Assembly: GCF_030915465.1 (NCBI RefSeq)
Contig: NZ_CP133267.1
Location: 4,701,001 to 4,765,000, forward strand
Length of the DNA stretch: 64,000 nt
Direction of reading: 5' to 3'
From: Neobacillus sp. PS3-34
GTDB lineage: Bacteria; Bacillota; Bacilli; Bacillales; Cytobacillaceae
Position numbers and translations under genes: made by a program. Under the pieces are notes generated by a model that saw nothing but the letters and a program-made list of their open reading frames with translations, made no database searches and was not told the origin of the DNA. Shown one piece after another: positions 1 through 8,608 of the stretch (positions are counted from its first letter, which is position 1; the number at the start of each line of letters is the position of its first letter).

Positions 1-290
1 CCAGTGAGAAATCACAGTCCCATGAAATAACGGAAAGTAATCAGCATGGACCTTTCCATCGAAATACAGAACGAGGGAATGACTGGTTATTCGGCTTTAA
101 CCAGAAAACCCAGCGAGGAAACCGTAATAGGAAACTCTCCCCTTACGAAAGGTTACTTGACCAGGTTGATTACGACTTACTTATGGACACGATTGATTCT
201 GGCATGAAATCCTACCAAAGTATAAAGCCCTTATTTAGCGGTGCCTCCCCTTTTCTGCAGAAATTCACGAAAAAATTCCAGTCAAAATAA
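1..290 (+). CDS. C-terminal end of an unrecognised protein (5' end outside window)
   Basis: The frame starting at base 3 is open from the window edge to a TAA at 288-290, giving about 95 residues. The visible part is polar and low in complexity at first (many Ser, Asn, His, Arg), then becomes more ordered with a segment containing YERLLDQVDYDLLMDTID and ends in a basic tail, FTKKFQSK. No family is recognised. A rho-independent terminator follows, which fits a real 3' end. Function is unknown. Confidence 0.5.
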   Translation, partial: SEKSQSHEITESNQHGPFHRNTERGNDWLFGFNQKTQRGNRNRKLSPYERLLDQVDYDLLMDTIDSGMKSYQSIKPLFSGASPFLQKFTKKFQSK

Positions 291-346
291 TGGACTAAAA
301 TTGGCTTCCTAAAGGATTTATTTATCGTTTAACCAGGGCAAATAAG

Positions 347-391
347 AGGATTGATCATGCTATGTTACTAGCTTTAATCAATCCTTTTTTG
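347..391 (+). terminator. Rho-independent terminator after the first gene
   Basis: AGGATTGAT (347-355) pairs with ATCAATCCT (377-385) and is followed by TTTTTTGTTTT. It lies 57 bases after the stop of the partial first gene. Confidence 0.75.
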
Positions 392-549
392 TTTTGCATC
401 TTGAGCAATAAATTTTATTAAAATTTTTTATGATTTGAGCAATGTAAAGATTATAATTAGTAGAGAATAACCTGTATTTAGTACAGTACGTTTGCCGCAT
501 TTACCAGGGCTTCCGGAGGAAATACTTTTATAAAGGACGGTTCACATAA

Positions 550-1407
550 ATGCTGAATATGATGCTACTAAACTATTTCGTTAAAGCGGTAGAAAACCAG
601 AGCCTGAATAAAGCGGCGAAGGAGCTTTATATCTCACAGCCAGCACTGACCAAGCAGCTTGCACAATTGGAAAAACAATTGAATTGTAAACTCTTTTTAC
701 GGAAACCATCAGGGATAGAAATGACCGATGCCGGAAGACATCTTTACGAAAAAGCAGTTTTTCTGTTAGGCCAATTGAATTCACTGGAAAAGGGTATGGA
801 AAAATACGCTGAAAAACGCAGTATTAGAATTGGTGCTACCCCAAGTATCGCCTCCAACTATGTACCAACCATCCTAACTAAATTTGAACTTCATGGATTT
901 GAAGTGAGTCTTGTCACCCGCGATACGACCGCTCAGCTGCTGCAAATGCTAAGTGAAGAAGAGATCGACATCGGCTTTATTCAAGACTTGGACAATTTCA
1001 ATTTTGACCTACCCTTCCAGAATCTATTTAATGAACCATATGTTGCACTATTGCCAAAGGATCACCATTTAGCTAAATTGATTGAAATACCATTTGAAGA
1101 ACTCATTCAGAATAGGATGATTCTTAATAGCGACCCTTGTGATATTCGAGCTTCTTTTCGGGCTGTTTGCAATGCCCTTGGCAAGCATCCCGATAACTGG
1201 GTCGATCTCGAAATGAATGATTCGATCCAAACCTTTGTTTTGCAAAACTATGGAGTTTCGATTGTACCTGAAATGACGGTAAGTCATTTATTTCATCCTT
1301 TATTAGTTTCGAGGCCAATAATTTCCCCTTTTCCGTTTTACAGAACAATCGGTATGGCGATACGGTCAGAGCAAGATAAGGAACTGTTCGATTTGATAAA
1401 AAGTTAA
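550..1407 (+). CDS. LysR-family transcriptional regulator
   Basis: This 285-residue protein has the LysR layout. An N-terminal winged helix-turn-helix (about residues 5-65, with SLNKAAKELYISQPALTKQL as the helix-turn-helix) is followed by a periplasmic-binding-like effector domain (about 90-285). The ATG at 550 is preferred because AAGGA lies 12 bases upstream; in-frame ATGs at 559 and 562 are further from it. The neighbouring reductase is convergent, so no divergent target gene is visible and the regulon cannot be inferred. Effector unknown. Confidence 0.88.
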   Translation: MLNMMLLNYFVKAVENQSLNKAAKELYISQPALTKQLAQLEKQLNCKLFLRKPSGIEMTDAGRHLYEKAVFLLGQLNSLEKGMEKYAEKRSIRIGATPSIASNYVPTILTKFELHGFEVSLVTRDTTAQLLQMLSEEEIDIGFIQDLDNFNFDLPFQNLFNEPYVALLPKDHHLAKLIEIPFEELIQNRMILNSDPCDIRASFRAVCNALGKHPDNWVDLEMNDSIQTFVLQNYGVSIVPEMTVSHLFHPLLVSRPIISPFPFYRTIGMAIRSEQDKELFDLIKS

Positions 1408-1450
1408 CCGATTAGCGCCTATTTTCAAAACTGTTTCAAATTATTAATAA

Positions 1451-1490
1451 AAATAACGGAGCCATAATTTTTAGTATGGTTCCGTTATTT
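1451..1490. terminator. Bidirectional terminator between convergent genes
   Basis: AAATAACGGA..CCATA pairs with TATGG..CCGTTATTT around the loop atttttag. The A/T ends make it usable in both directions, for the LysR gene on the plus strand and the reductase on the minus strand. Confidence 0.75.
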
Positions 1491-1526
1491 GCGATGTGAT
1501 CTACGAGGCAACATTTAGTCAATATT

Positions 1527-2552
1527 TTAACTCCTAATTTTTGAACCTAACCTCACAAGTTGCTTGCCAATATTTTTGCCATGGAATAAATCGATCAACG
1601 CTTTTGGAGCGCTATCAAGCCCATCCGAAATGGTTTCTGTGTATTTAATTCTACCTTCTAAAATCCATTGAGCAATTTCAGACCTCGCCGCTTCACTTCG
1701 TTGTGGATCAAGGCCAGAAATAAGATATCCTTGCATGATTGCTCTATTTTTCGTGATCCGTCCGAAAATCTTCGGATCTATATAGGGGGTTTCTCCGTTA
1801 TACTGCGAGATTTGGCCACACAACACAATCCTTGCGAAAGGATTGATCAGCTTTGTAATGTTATTTATCCATTCATTTCCGACATTATCAAAATAAATAT
1901 CGATCCCATCCGGGCACAATTTCCGGAGTTCTCCCTCTATATCCTCTTCCGTCTTATAATTAATTGCGCCATCGAAACCCAGTTCATTGACTAAATACGC
2001 ATTTTTGTCATCCGACCCTGATATGCCTATTACTCTGCAGCCATGGATTTTGGCAATCTGCCCCACCATGCTCCCCACCGCTCCAGCTGCTCCCGATATG
2101 ACAATCGTTTCACCACTCTTCGGTTTTCCAACATCCAAAAGGCCAAAATATGCTGTAAGGCCAGGACTGCCTAAAACGCTTAACATTGCTTGATAAGGCA
2201 CTGGTAACGGCTCAATCTTTCTTATATTTGTTCCGTTTGATATCGGAAACTCCTGCCAGCCTAAAAAGCCAGAAACAATATCATCTTCCGTAAAATCTGG
2301 ATGCTTACTTTCCATGATTTTTCCAATCATTGTTCCAGTGATTACTTCTTTTAAACCGAACGACTCCATATGCGACTTCATGGGTGTCATTCTTTCACGC
2401 ATATACGGATCGACTGACAGAAAAAGCGTTTGAATCTGCACCTCGCCATCCATAATCTCCCTCACTTCACGCTCAATCATGTCAAAGTTTTCTTCCGATG
2501 GAATCCCGCAAGGTCTTTTTTTCAAAATGATTTGTTTTTCTTTCATATTCAT
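1527..2552 (-). CDS. yfmJ: Zinc-independent NADP-dependent oxidoreductase (MDR superfamily, YfmJ/CurA-like)
   Basis: At 341 residues it matches the leukotriene B4 12-hydroxydehydrogenase/CurA branch of medium-chain reductases, which reduce alpha,beta-unsaturated carbonyls with NADPH. The Rossmann motif SGAAGAVG is at residues 153-160, and VDPYMRERM near residue 48 is typical of the branch. No catalytic zinc cysteines are seen. A second start lies two codons downstream. Its divergent neighbour is the M32 carboxypeptidase. The family call is firm; the YfmJ name rests on remembered similarity and the substrate is unknown. Confidence 0.82.
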   Translation of the reverse strand: MNMKEKQIILKKRPCGIPSEENFDMIEREVREIMDGEVQIQTLFLSVDPYMRERMTPMKSHMESFGLKEVITGTMIGKIMESKHPDFTEDDIVSGFLGWQEFPISNGTNIRKIEPLPVPYQAMLSVLGSPGLTAYFGLLDVGKPKSGETIVISGAAGAVGSMVGQIAKIHGCRVIGISGSDDKNAYLVNELGFDGAINYKTEEDIEGELRKLCPDGIDIYFDNVGNEWINNITKLINPFARIVLCGQISQYNGETPYIDPKIFGRITKNRAIMQGYLISGLDPQRSEAARSEIAQWILEGRIKYTETISDGLDSAPKALIDLFHGKNIGKQLVRLGSKIRS

Positions 2553-2831
2553 TCTCCCGTTCTATATTGGTTAATTTGGCTTCCATTTCAGTTTAAAGAG
2601 ATTCCCCGGTTTTGGATAATATACATTAGTCATAACCATATAACTCACGATTATAGTCAATTCTGTATTGATTGCTCCACCCGTTCCAAATTTGTCGTGT
2701 TTTGACTAGTTTTGACAAGCGACTATAAATCAGATGTATTTGATTGAATATTTCACCAAATTGTGGTCTAATAAAATAGACTTAATAGTCATTTTACATA
2801 AGTGTTCATTAACTATTTGGAGGGATACATA

Positions 2832-4364
2832 ATGATGGAACAAACGCTGGATATCAATGTTTCTGAGTTGGTCAAACAATTTAAGGAGATGGATCAAAAG
2901 CTTGCCCACTTCTCTGATATTTTAAGCCAGATTAGCTGGGACTCGAAAACGATGGCACCGAAGAAAGGGCGTCCCCTTTTCGCAAAAGCAATCGGCACTC
3001 TTTCAACTGAGACCTTCAAGCTTTCCGTTTCAAAGGAAATGGGCGAATTACTAGAAGCACTAACATCTGAGGAAGTTTACAGCCAGCTAGATGAAGTAAC
3101 AAAAGCATGTGTGAGGGAAAGAAAATCAGACTACGATAAATCAAAGAGCATTCCAGCTGAATTATACAATGAGTTTGTGGTTACAACTTCAATGGCAAAT
3201 GATGCCTGGGAAGAAGCAAGAGAGAAAAATGACTTTTCTATTTTCCAGCCTTTCTTGGAAAAAATCGTAGGGTTTGTGAAGCAATTTACTGACTACTATG
3301 GCTTTGAAGGACACCGCTACAATGCACTTTTAGATGCTTATGAGCAAGGACTCACAGTTGAAAAATTAGACCCATTATTCGCTGAGCTTCGTGAAAAAAG
3401 CATCCAGCTATTAAAACGCATTCAAAACTCATCGAGCCAGCCTCGAACAGATATTTTTAAATTAACGTACGATGTAGCCCAGCAAAAGGAATTTAATAAA
3501 TTCTTATTGCCAAAAATCGGCTTCGATATGAATGCAGGCCGCCTGGATGAATCGGTTCATCCATTTGCACAGCCTGTAAATACGGGTGATGTCCGTCTGA
3601 CCACCCGCTACTTACAAGAAAATGTTCGTTCCGCTATCTTTGGAACCATTCACGAAGCGGGCCACGGTATGTATGAACAAGGGGTAAACAGTGAATTTGA
3701 AGGTACGGCGATTCGTAGTGGTGCCTCCATGGGGATCCATGAATCACAATCAAGATTTGCGGAAAATGTGGTCGGTCGCAGCAAAGCATTCTGGACGTAT
3801 TTCTATAAGGATCTGCAAAATCATTTCCCAGATCAATTATCGAATGTTTCATTGGATGATTTCTATCGTGCCATTAACCATGTTGAGCCATCCTTCATTC
3901 GTGTTGAGGCGGATGAGTTAACGTATAATCTTCATATCATGATTCGCTATGAAATTGAAAAAGCACTGATTGGCGGGGAAATTGAAGTGAAGGATCTTCC
4001 TGAGGTATGGAATAAAAAAGTCGAAGAATACCTTGGAATCACACCACCTACCGATACCCTTGGTGTATTGCAGGATGTGCATTGGTCATTTGGAGGACTT
4101 GGATACTTCCCTTCCTATTCATTAGGAAATCTATATGCAGCACAAATTCTTAACACGATTAAAAAAGAACTTCCTGACTTTTACCTATTGATTGAAAACG
4201 GTGAGTTCGGAAAGATCCAAGCATGGCTTGGCGAAAAAATCCATCAACACGGAAGACTATATACACCAAGTGAATTAATTCAAAAAGTGACAGGTGAAGA
4301 ATTGAATGCCAAATACCTCGTTGAATATTTAGAAGAGAAATATTCAGAGGTTTATAGTATATAA
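2832..4364 (+). CDS. ypwA: M32-family metallocarboxypeptidase
   Basis: This is a zinc carboxypeptidase of the Taq family, which trims C-terminal residues in the cytoplasm. The zinc motif HEAGH is at residues 274-278, followed about 25 residues later by HESQSR, which carries the third ligand. The open frame reaches back to 2802, but the ATG at 2832 has GGAGGG (2819-2824) at ideal spacing and gives 510 residues, close to the usual M32 length of about 500. No signal peptide. It is monocistronic, ending in a very strong terminator. Confidence 0.92.
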   Translation: MMEQTLDINVSELVKQFKEMDQKLAHFSDILSQISWDSKTMAPKKGRPLFAKAIGTLSTETFKLSVSKEMGELLEALTSEEVYSQLDEVTKACVRERKSDYDKSKSIPAELYNEFVVTTSMANDAWEEAREKNDFSIFQPFLEKIVGFVKQFTDYYGFEGHRYNALLDAYEQGLTVEKLDPLFAELREKSIQLLKRIQNSSSQPRTDIFKLTYDVAQQKEFNKFLLPKIGFDMNAGRLDESVHPFAQPVNTGDVRLTTRYLQENVRSAIFGTIHEAGHGMYEQGVNSEFEGTAIRSGASMGIHESQSRFAENVVGRSKAFWTYFYKDLQNHFPDQLSNVSLDDFYRAINHVEPSFIRVEADELTYNLHIMIRYEIEKALIGGEIEVKDLPEVWNKKVEEYLGITPPTDTLGVLQDVHWSFGGLGYFPSYSLGNLYAAQILNTIKKELPDFYLLIENGEFGKIQAWLGEKIHQHGRLYTPSELIQKVTGEELNAKYLVEYLEEKYSEVYSI

Positions 4365-4365
4365 A

Positions 4366-4412
4366 AAGAAGCTTCCATTCGTAAGGGAAACCTTACGGAT
4401 GGAAGCTTCTTC
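4366..4412 (+). terminator. Very strong terminator of the M32 gene
   Basis: AAGAAGCTTCCATTCGTAAGG pairs almost perfectly with CCTTACGGATGGAAGCTTCTT around a GAAA tetraloop, starting 2 bases after the stop codon. There is little T-tract on the plus strand. Confidence 0.75.
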
Positions 4413-4414
4413 TT

Positions 4415-4456
4415 GGTGACAGGCACCTCCCAAAAATTTGGGAGGTGCCTGTCACC
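4415..4456. repeat. Perfect 20-bp palindrome, GGTGACAGGCACC-type extragenic element
   Basis: GGTGACAGGCACCTCCCAAA (4415-4434) is the exact reverse complement of 4437-4456, separated by AA. It sits directly behind another hairpin and between convergent genes. A diverged relative with GGCACCCC/GGGGTGCC arms is at 46911-46963. The perfect arms and intergenic placement suggest a dispersed repeat rather than the terminator of one gene. Confidence 0.75.
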
Positions 4457-4466
4457 AGCGATATCA

Positions 4467-5429
4467 TTAAAACTCAAATTTAACAGGTCTTAAAAATAAA
4501 TCTTCTAATGTTTCTTTTGCATTTTTGTTATTAAATAGGATCTCATATATAGCATTACAAATCGGAAGTTCTACGTCATACTGTTTGGATAATTCTCTTA
4601 ATGCCTTAACGGTTGAAACACCTTCTGCTAATTTTCCAAACCTTTCTCCTTCAACATATGCTTGTCCAAATTTTCTATTATGACTATGCTCCGAGAACAA
4701 TGTTGCTTCATAATCTCCTAAATGACTTAATCCGTATATAGTGATATCATTTCCACCCATCGCTCTAATAAGGCGAGATATTTCTCTTGTCCCTCTTGCC
4801 ATAAGTGAGCCTTTTAAACTGCTATAATTTAATCCATCTAACATACCTGCAGCAAGACCCATAACATTTTTGGTAGCAGCTCCAATTTCATTTCCTATAA
4901 GGTCCTGCCCGTAATAAAACCTAATTAAATCACTATTAACCTCCTGTACTATCTTTTTAGTTGTTTCAACACTTTCAGAACCTATGACCATACAATTGGG
5001 TATATGATTTACAAAATCTTGTACATGTCCTGGACCTACCCACACTGCAAGATTTATATTTTTTCCGACCTCTTCAGCAAATACTTGAGAAAGTCTTTTT
5101 CCACTAACAGCTTCTAAACCTTTCATGCAAAGAATGATGGTTTTACCTTGTATTTCATTTAATGAGCTTAGTTGCTTTGCAAACGAACGCAATTCCTGAG
5201 CACTAATAGAAATGATGATTATTTCAGCAAACGAAACCGCTTTTTCTAATGAAGTACTTAATTCTATTTCTTCTGGCAATGAAAGATAATCATTTTTTCT
5301 GGATTCTTTTAACCCCATGTAATTTCTTGAGTTTTCTCTTCCCCATAAAACGACCTGATGGCCAACTTTATGAACATACCATGCTAAAAAGCTTCCCCAT
5401 CGTCCACAACCTAATACGGAAATATTCAT
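4467..5429 (-). CDS. GpsA-like NAD(P)H-dependent glycerol-3-phosphate dehydrogenase paralogue
   Basis: The 320-residue protein has the GpsA layout: dinucleotide motif GCGRWG (residues 7-12), the catalytic-lysine block GAATKNVMGLAAG (Lys187), and the C-terminal block YGLSHLGDYEAT followed by HNRKFG. Typical GpsA makes sn-glycerol 3-phosphate from dihydroxyacetone phosphate for phospholipids. The usual GPSFA motif is changed here to VGPGHVQDFV and the N-terminal WGT is WGS, so this is probably a divergent paralogue and not the housekeeping enzyme. It stands alone between convergent and co-directional genes. Start supported by AAGGTG upstream. Confidence 0.82.
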   Translation of the reverse strand: MNISVLGCGRWGSFLAWYVHKVGHQVVLWGRENSRNYMGLKESRKNDYLSLPEEIELSTSLEKAVSFAEIIIISISAQELRSFAKQLSSLNEIQGKTIILCMKGLEAVSGKRLSQVFAEEVGKNINLAVWVGPGHVQDFVNHIPNCMVIGSESVETTKKIVQEVNSDLIRFYYGQDLIGNEIGAATKNVMGLAAGMLDGLNYSSLKGSLMARGTREISRLIRAMGGNDITIYGLSHLGDYEATLFSEHSHNRKFGQAYVEGERFGKLAEGVSTVKALRELSKQYDVELPICNAIYEILFNNKNAKETLEDLFLRPVKFEF

Positions 5430-5596
5430 TATTTCACCTTCCTCTTTTGTTAGTTAAACGTAGGTAATGTTGTATTTATTTTTAGTAAAAAGTTGCATTT
5501 AAATAAAACCTATCAAAGAACTATTCTGTAAATACATAGGTATTCCTGCTAAATCGTCAATATTTGGGTCTGACCCTCCAATACAAAATCGCTAAA

Positions 5597-5627
5597 AACC
5601 CCCCTGATACTTATAGATCAGGGGGGG
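5597..5627 (-). terminator. Terminator of the O-antigen-ligase-like gene
   Basis: On the minus strand CCCCCCTGAT pairs with ATCAGGGGGG (loop about 8) and is followed by TTTTT. It lies just after the stop of the gene at 5654-6928. Confidence 0.8.
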
Positions 5628-5653
5628 AATTTGAAGAATAAACTATAATCCAG

Positions 5654-6928
5654 TTATTTTTCAGATAAAGCTCCAATTTTTCGTTTTCCCAGTATTGATT
5701 GGGAGCGAGGCATATATTTTTGGATTGAGAGAACCGGTATGGTTTCCAGTTCGCTTGATGAATACTTATTCCAAAAGGCAACTAGGATGATGGTTGGAAT
5801 TGCCATTTGTGGTGAAAAAAATGGTTCATCAAATATGCCTGTCAGAAGAATGATCGGCAAACTGAATAGAAAGGTTTCAAACATTTTCCGATCCTTGTGT
5901 CTTTCAAAATAAATGGTGATCAGCTTCGTGCATATGACGACGATTAATAACAGAAACAGGATGCCGCTGAACGTTCCGTATTCCGCAAATACGCCAATCA
6001 TAGAATTATGCGGATGTACCATGTTTTCATGCCTTCCATCCGGGAACAGATGGGCATACTCTTTATGAAAACCGAATGGTGTGACACCAAATAAAGCGTG
6101 ATGCTCCCACAATTCAATGGAATTACTCCATATTGCCCTTCTCACACCGTAATCTTGATTGATGATATTGCTTCTTGGCATGATATCTATTATCCATTTT
6201 ACCTTCAGTAACATCAATGAAAAGACAGCTACAAAAATCTTCTTATTTAACTGAAAAAGGAAAAGAGTAAAAATACAAACAATAGCGAAAAACGCTGCAC
6301 GTGAACCAGTATCCAGGACTCCCTTTGATAACATGATCAGCACCGCCACTTGCCAAATGCTGTTGAACCATTTCCTGGAACGAATGCTGGATAGGACTTC
6401 ATTAAGGATAAATGCAATTGCCAGCAGCAGAATGTACATCGTGAAGTTGGGATTATAGGCACTTCCTACCAATCTGGGATAGTTTTTGGCTTGAACGGCA
6501 GGAAAAATCGTTGTTCCTGTTAACATACCAATTACCGGATTAATGGATACACCCTTCAATGCCCAGCCTAATAGACAATTATAAATGCCTCCCATAATGA
6601 TGATCCACCGATATCTGACAAAATTCATTGACACGCCTTTGCGAATAATACTCAAATAAATTCCAAAATAACACAAAATCATAAAACTTGCGCATAACAA
6701 TGTTATGTCATTCATTTGGATGGAAGCACCAATACTAGAAATTAAAAGGCAAATAAAGTAAAGATGCATCAAACTAAACGTCTTATTGCTGGTTCTTGCA
6801 TATTCAAAAACAGATATTAAACCCTTTATAGAAAGGATTAAAATGCCGACTGGAGGCAACAAAAAACATAAACCCAGCCCGATTCCAAATAGGTTGCGTC
6901 TATTTGGATGAGTAAATATGGGATTCAT
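5654..6928 (-). CDS. O-antigen ligase/polymerase-like (Wzy/WaaL family) membrane protein
   Basis: This 424-residue protein is very hydrophobic, with about ten or more membrane segments and one large outer loop. The loop ends with HPHNSMIGVFAEYG followed by a transmembrane helix, a hallmark of the O-antigen ligase superfamily, which transfers or polymerises undecaprenyl-linked glycans outside the membrane. No glycosyltransferase, flippase or chain-length gene is adjacent, so it is an orphan and the glycan is unknown. It has its own terminator downstream. Confidence 0.75.
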   Translation of the reverse strand: MNPIFTHPNRRNLFGIGLGLCFLLPPVGILILSIKGLISVFEYARTSNKTFSLMHLYFICLLISSIGASIQMNDITLLCASFMILCYFGIYLSIIRKGVSMNFVRYRWIIIMGGIYNCLLGWALKGVSINPVIGMLTGTTIFPAVQAKNYPRLVGSAYNPNFTMYILLLAIAFILNEVLSSIRSRKWFNSIWQVAVLIMLSKGVLDTGSRAAFFAIVCIFTLFLFQLNKKIFVAVFSLMLLKVKWIIDIMPRSNIINQDYGVRRAIWSNSIELWEHHALFGVTPFGFHKEYAHLFPDGRHENMVHPHNSMIGVFAEYGTFSGILFLLLIVVICTKLITIYFERHKDRKMFETFLFSLPIILLTGIFDEPFFSPQMAIPTIILVAFWNKYSSSELETIPVLSIQKYMPRSQSILGKRKIGALSEK

Positions 6929-7221
6929 TCTTGGACCTCATTTCTTTTTTGTAATTTTCTATTTTTTTATCCAAATTAAAAAAGGAACCTGCTGAATAAG
7001 AAGGGACCTTTTGAGATTTTTTCAATTGTTTTACTCATGGGAATGTTTTCCGCTATGTCGCTGGGTACCTGACACATTCTAAATGACTTGATTCCAGATG
7101 TCGACAAAGTTTAGCTGTTAAGTTTGGAAAAACATATAAGCTTCTCCCCCATTTTTCCACTTCAATGGGCCAATTATGCATCGAACCTGCCATGTTATGT
7201 CTGAAGTCCATTATTTTTTTA
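6929..7221. other. Gene-free stretch upstream of the MITE-like repeat
   Basis: No convincing gene is seen. The minus-strand open frame that enters from the repeat is an artefact shared with the second repeat copy. A short GGTACCTGACAC motif near 7066 resembles the GGCACC-type extragenic repeats elsewhere in the window but lacks a clear second arm. Confidence 0.4.
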
Positions 7222-7505
7222 GGTTGTTTTCGCATACTATTTAAGGAGTAGTTGATTTCCACTTCAGGATGCTCGCTTTCCGCGGGGCGGGCGGTAAGCC
7301 TCCTCGGCGCACAGCGCCTGTGGGGTCTCACCTGTCCCGCTGCTCCCGCAGGACGTTGAATCAGCTCCCTAGAATCAACACCGCACGAAGGAAATGCGAT
7401 AGCATTTTCGAGGAGTCACGCACCTTCCGTTCCAATCAACTTCTTTTTTCAACTATTTGCTTTCTAAAACCTATTTACAAAACAACAATCTTTTAGAAAA
7501 CAGCC
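7222..7505. mobile_element. MITE-like repeat, copy 1 (284 bp)
   Basis: The element is bounded by GGTTGTTTTC (7222-7231) and GAAAACAGCC (7496-7505), an inverted repeat with one mismatch, and is flanked by TTTTTTTA on both sides (7214-7221 and 7506-7513). The GC-rich core, from GGATGCTCGCTTTCCGCG to TTCCGTTCCAATCAACTTC, matches copy 2 at 45624-45853. Copy 1 carries about 54 extra bases inside the core (around 7352-7415). It encodes no transposase, so it would have to be moved in trans. Open frames across it are spurious. Confidence 0.78.
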
Positions 7506-7740
7506 TTTTTTTAAAATTACCTTTTCCTATACCCAATTTTATTTTGTTAAAACTAAACTCGGGATTACACTGAAGAGTTAATTTGTTAAAGTATACATAA
7601 ACAAGCCCAATTCTTTGTATATCTAGATATTTTAATTTGAAATTTAAATAAAGGCTGTTGTTCACCTAAAGTAAGCAGGTTTGTGGAGTAAGGATATCTT
7701 CATTTCATAAATTCCCATAACCAGTTGTGTCTCTAATAAT

Positions 7741-7780
7741 TCCGGTACATTGCCCATTTAGCGATGTCCGGACTTTTTTT
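7741..7780 (+). terminator. Hairpin plus T-run with no obvious upstream gene
   Basis: TCCGG-T-ACAT pairs with ATGTCCGGA with one bulged T, then CTTTTTTT. It is a good plus-strand terminator although no gene ends nearby. It may end a lost gene or insulate the membrane protein/XRE operon promoter. Confidence 0.6.
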
Positions 7781-7789
7781 GTAATTTAC

Positions 7790-7808
7790 ACTTTACTTCA
7801 TGTAAAGT
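7790..7808. promoter_or_regulatory. Palindrome ACTTTAC-N5-GTAAAGT, possible XRE operator
   Basis: A perfect 7-bp inverted repeat with a 5-base spacer lies 67 bases upstream of the membrane protein/XRE operon, next to a run of TTACA-like half sites (TATTACATTATGTATAA). Position and symmetry suggest autoregulation by the XRE protein at 8325-8549. This is inference only. Confidence 0.5.
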
Positions 7809-7874
7809 TTATATTACATTATGTATAACATATTTTACCAATTTCTATAAATTGGATGGAAAAAGGGGGAAACC

Positions 7875-8321
7875 ATGACCTATCAAGAAAAGAAAAGCAT
7901 CGTATCGTTGATCAGCGCCTTACTCATTTTCGGATCTTATTGCCTGTACATGTACCCGCGGCACCCCAATGGGGGGCTAGAGTCGCTCGAAACCTTTCGC
8001 TATTGGGGTTCATTTGTCCTCAACCTGACTTTGTTTTCAATAGCAGCACACATCATTATTAGCATTGTTTTTAACATCGTCTTTAGGATTACGACCGGAG
8101 AAAAGGAACCAACGTTTGCGGATGAACTGGATAAGTTAATTGACTTGAAAGCGACTCGAATTTCTTTTTTTGTATTTATCATCGGCTTTCTAATTGCAAT
8201 GGGATCGCTAGTCATTTATCAGCCGTCACAGGCGATGTTCATCATCCTGATCATTTCGGGATTTGTTTCCGATGTGACTGGATCCGTTATAAGATTTTAT
8301 CACTATCGGAAAGGAGTCTAA
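7875..8321 (+). CDS. Small four-helix integral membrane protein
   Basis: It has 148 residues with four predicted membrane segments (roughly 9-27, 44-70, 96-115 and 120-137) and a charged loop between the second and third. No enzymatic motif is seen and the family is not recognised. AAAGGGGG lies at good spacing before the ATG. The next gene, an XRE regulator, begins 3 bases after its stop. Such membrane protein/small-XRE pairs are common in Bacilli, where the regulator usually controls its own operon; the physiological role here is unknown. Confidence 0.75.
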   Translation: MTYQEKKSIVSLISALLIFGSYCLYMYPRHPNGGLESLETFRYWGSFVLNLTLFSIAAHIIISIVFNIVFRITTGEKEPTFADELDKLIDLKATRISFFVFIIGFLIAMGSLVIYQPSQAMFIILIISGFVSDVTGSVIRFYHYRKGV

Positions 8322-8324
8322 TTA

Positions 8325-8549
8325 ATGGGAAAAAATCTTGTCGGCAATCATATCAGAAGATTACGATTCGACCATAATGAAATGACCCAGCAGCAACTGG
8401 CTGACAAGGTAGGCGTAACAAGACAAACCATCGTGGCTCTCGAAAGGGGAAATTATTCCCCATCCCTAGAACTTGCATTTCGCATTGCTCTCGCCTTTAA
8501 CTTACAGTTGGATGAGGTATTCTTCTATGGGGACAACACAAAGAAGTAA
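8325..8549 (+). CDS. Small XRE/Cro-CI family transcriptional regulator
   Basis: The 74-residue protein is a single helix-turn-helix domain. QQQLADKVGVTRQTIVALERG (about residues 23-43) is the canonical five-helix XRE core, followed by NYSPSLELAFRIALAFN and a short acidic tail. It is preceded by AAAGGAGT and translationally coupled to the membrane protein upstream. It probably binds the palindrome at 7790-7808. Resembles the YozG/YvaO-type single-domain regulators. Confidence 0.88.
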   Translation: MGKNLVGNHIRRLRFDHNEMTQQQLADKVGVTRQTIVALERGNYSPSLELAFRIALAFNLQLDEVFFYGDNTKK

Positions 8550-8608
8550 GAACTATGATTTTTTTTGCTTTACCGTTTTTGAATTTATTAAGAGATGGGG
8601 GTAAAAAA

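Noticed and set aside
2802..2831. Upstream extension of the M32 gene (MFINYLEGYI)
   Set aside because: The ribosome site GGAGGG lies inside this extension at correct distance from the ATG at 2832, so it is leader sequence.
5566..5576. GGGTCTGACCC as an operator of the GpsA-like gene
   Set aside because: Too short, and the motif type recurs as part of dispersed extragenic repeats; no evidence of regulation.
7053..7331. 92-residue minus-strand open frame beginning MRPHRRCAPRRL
   Set aside because: The same frame begins inside the MITE at 45741 as well; it is a translation of the GC-rich repeat core with no ribosome site.
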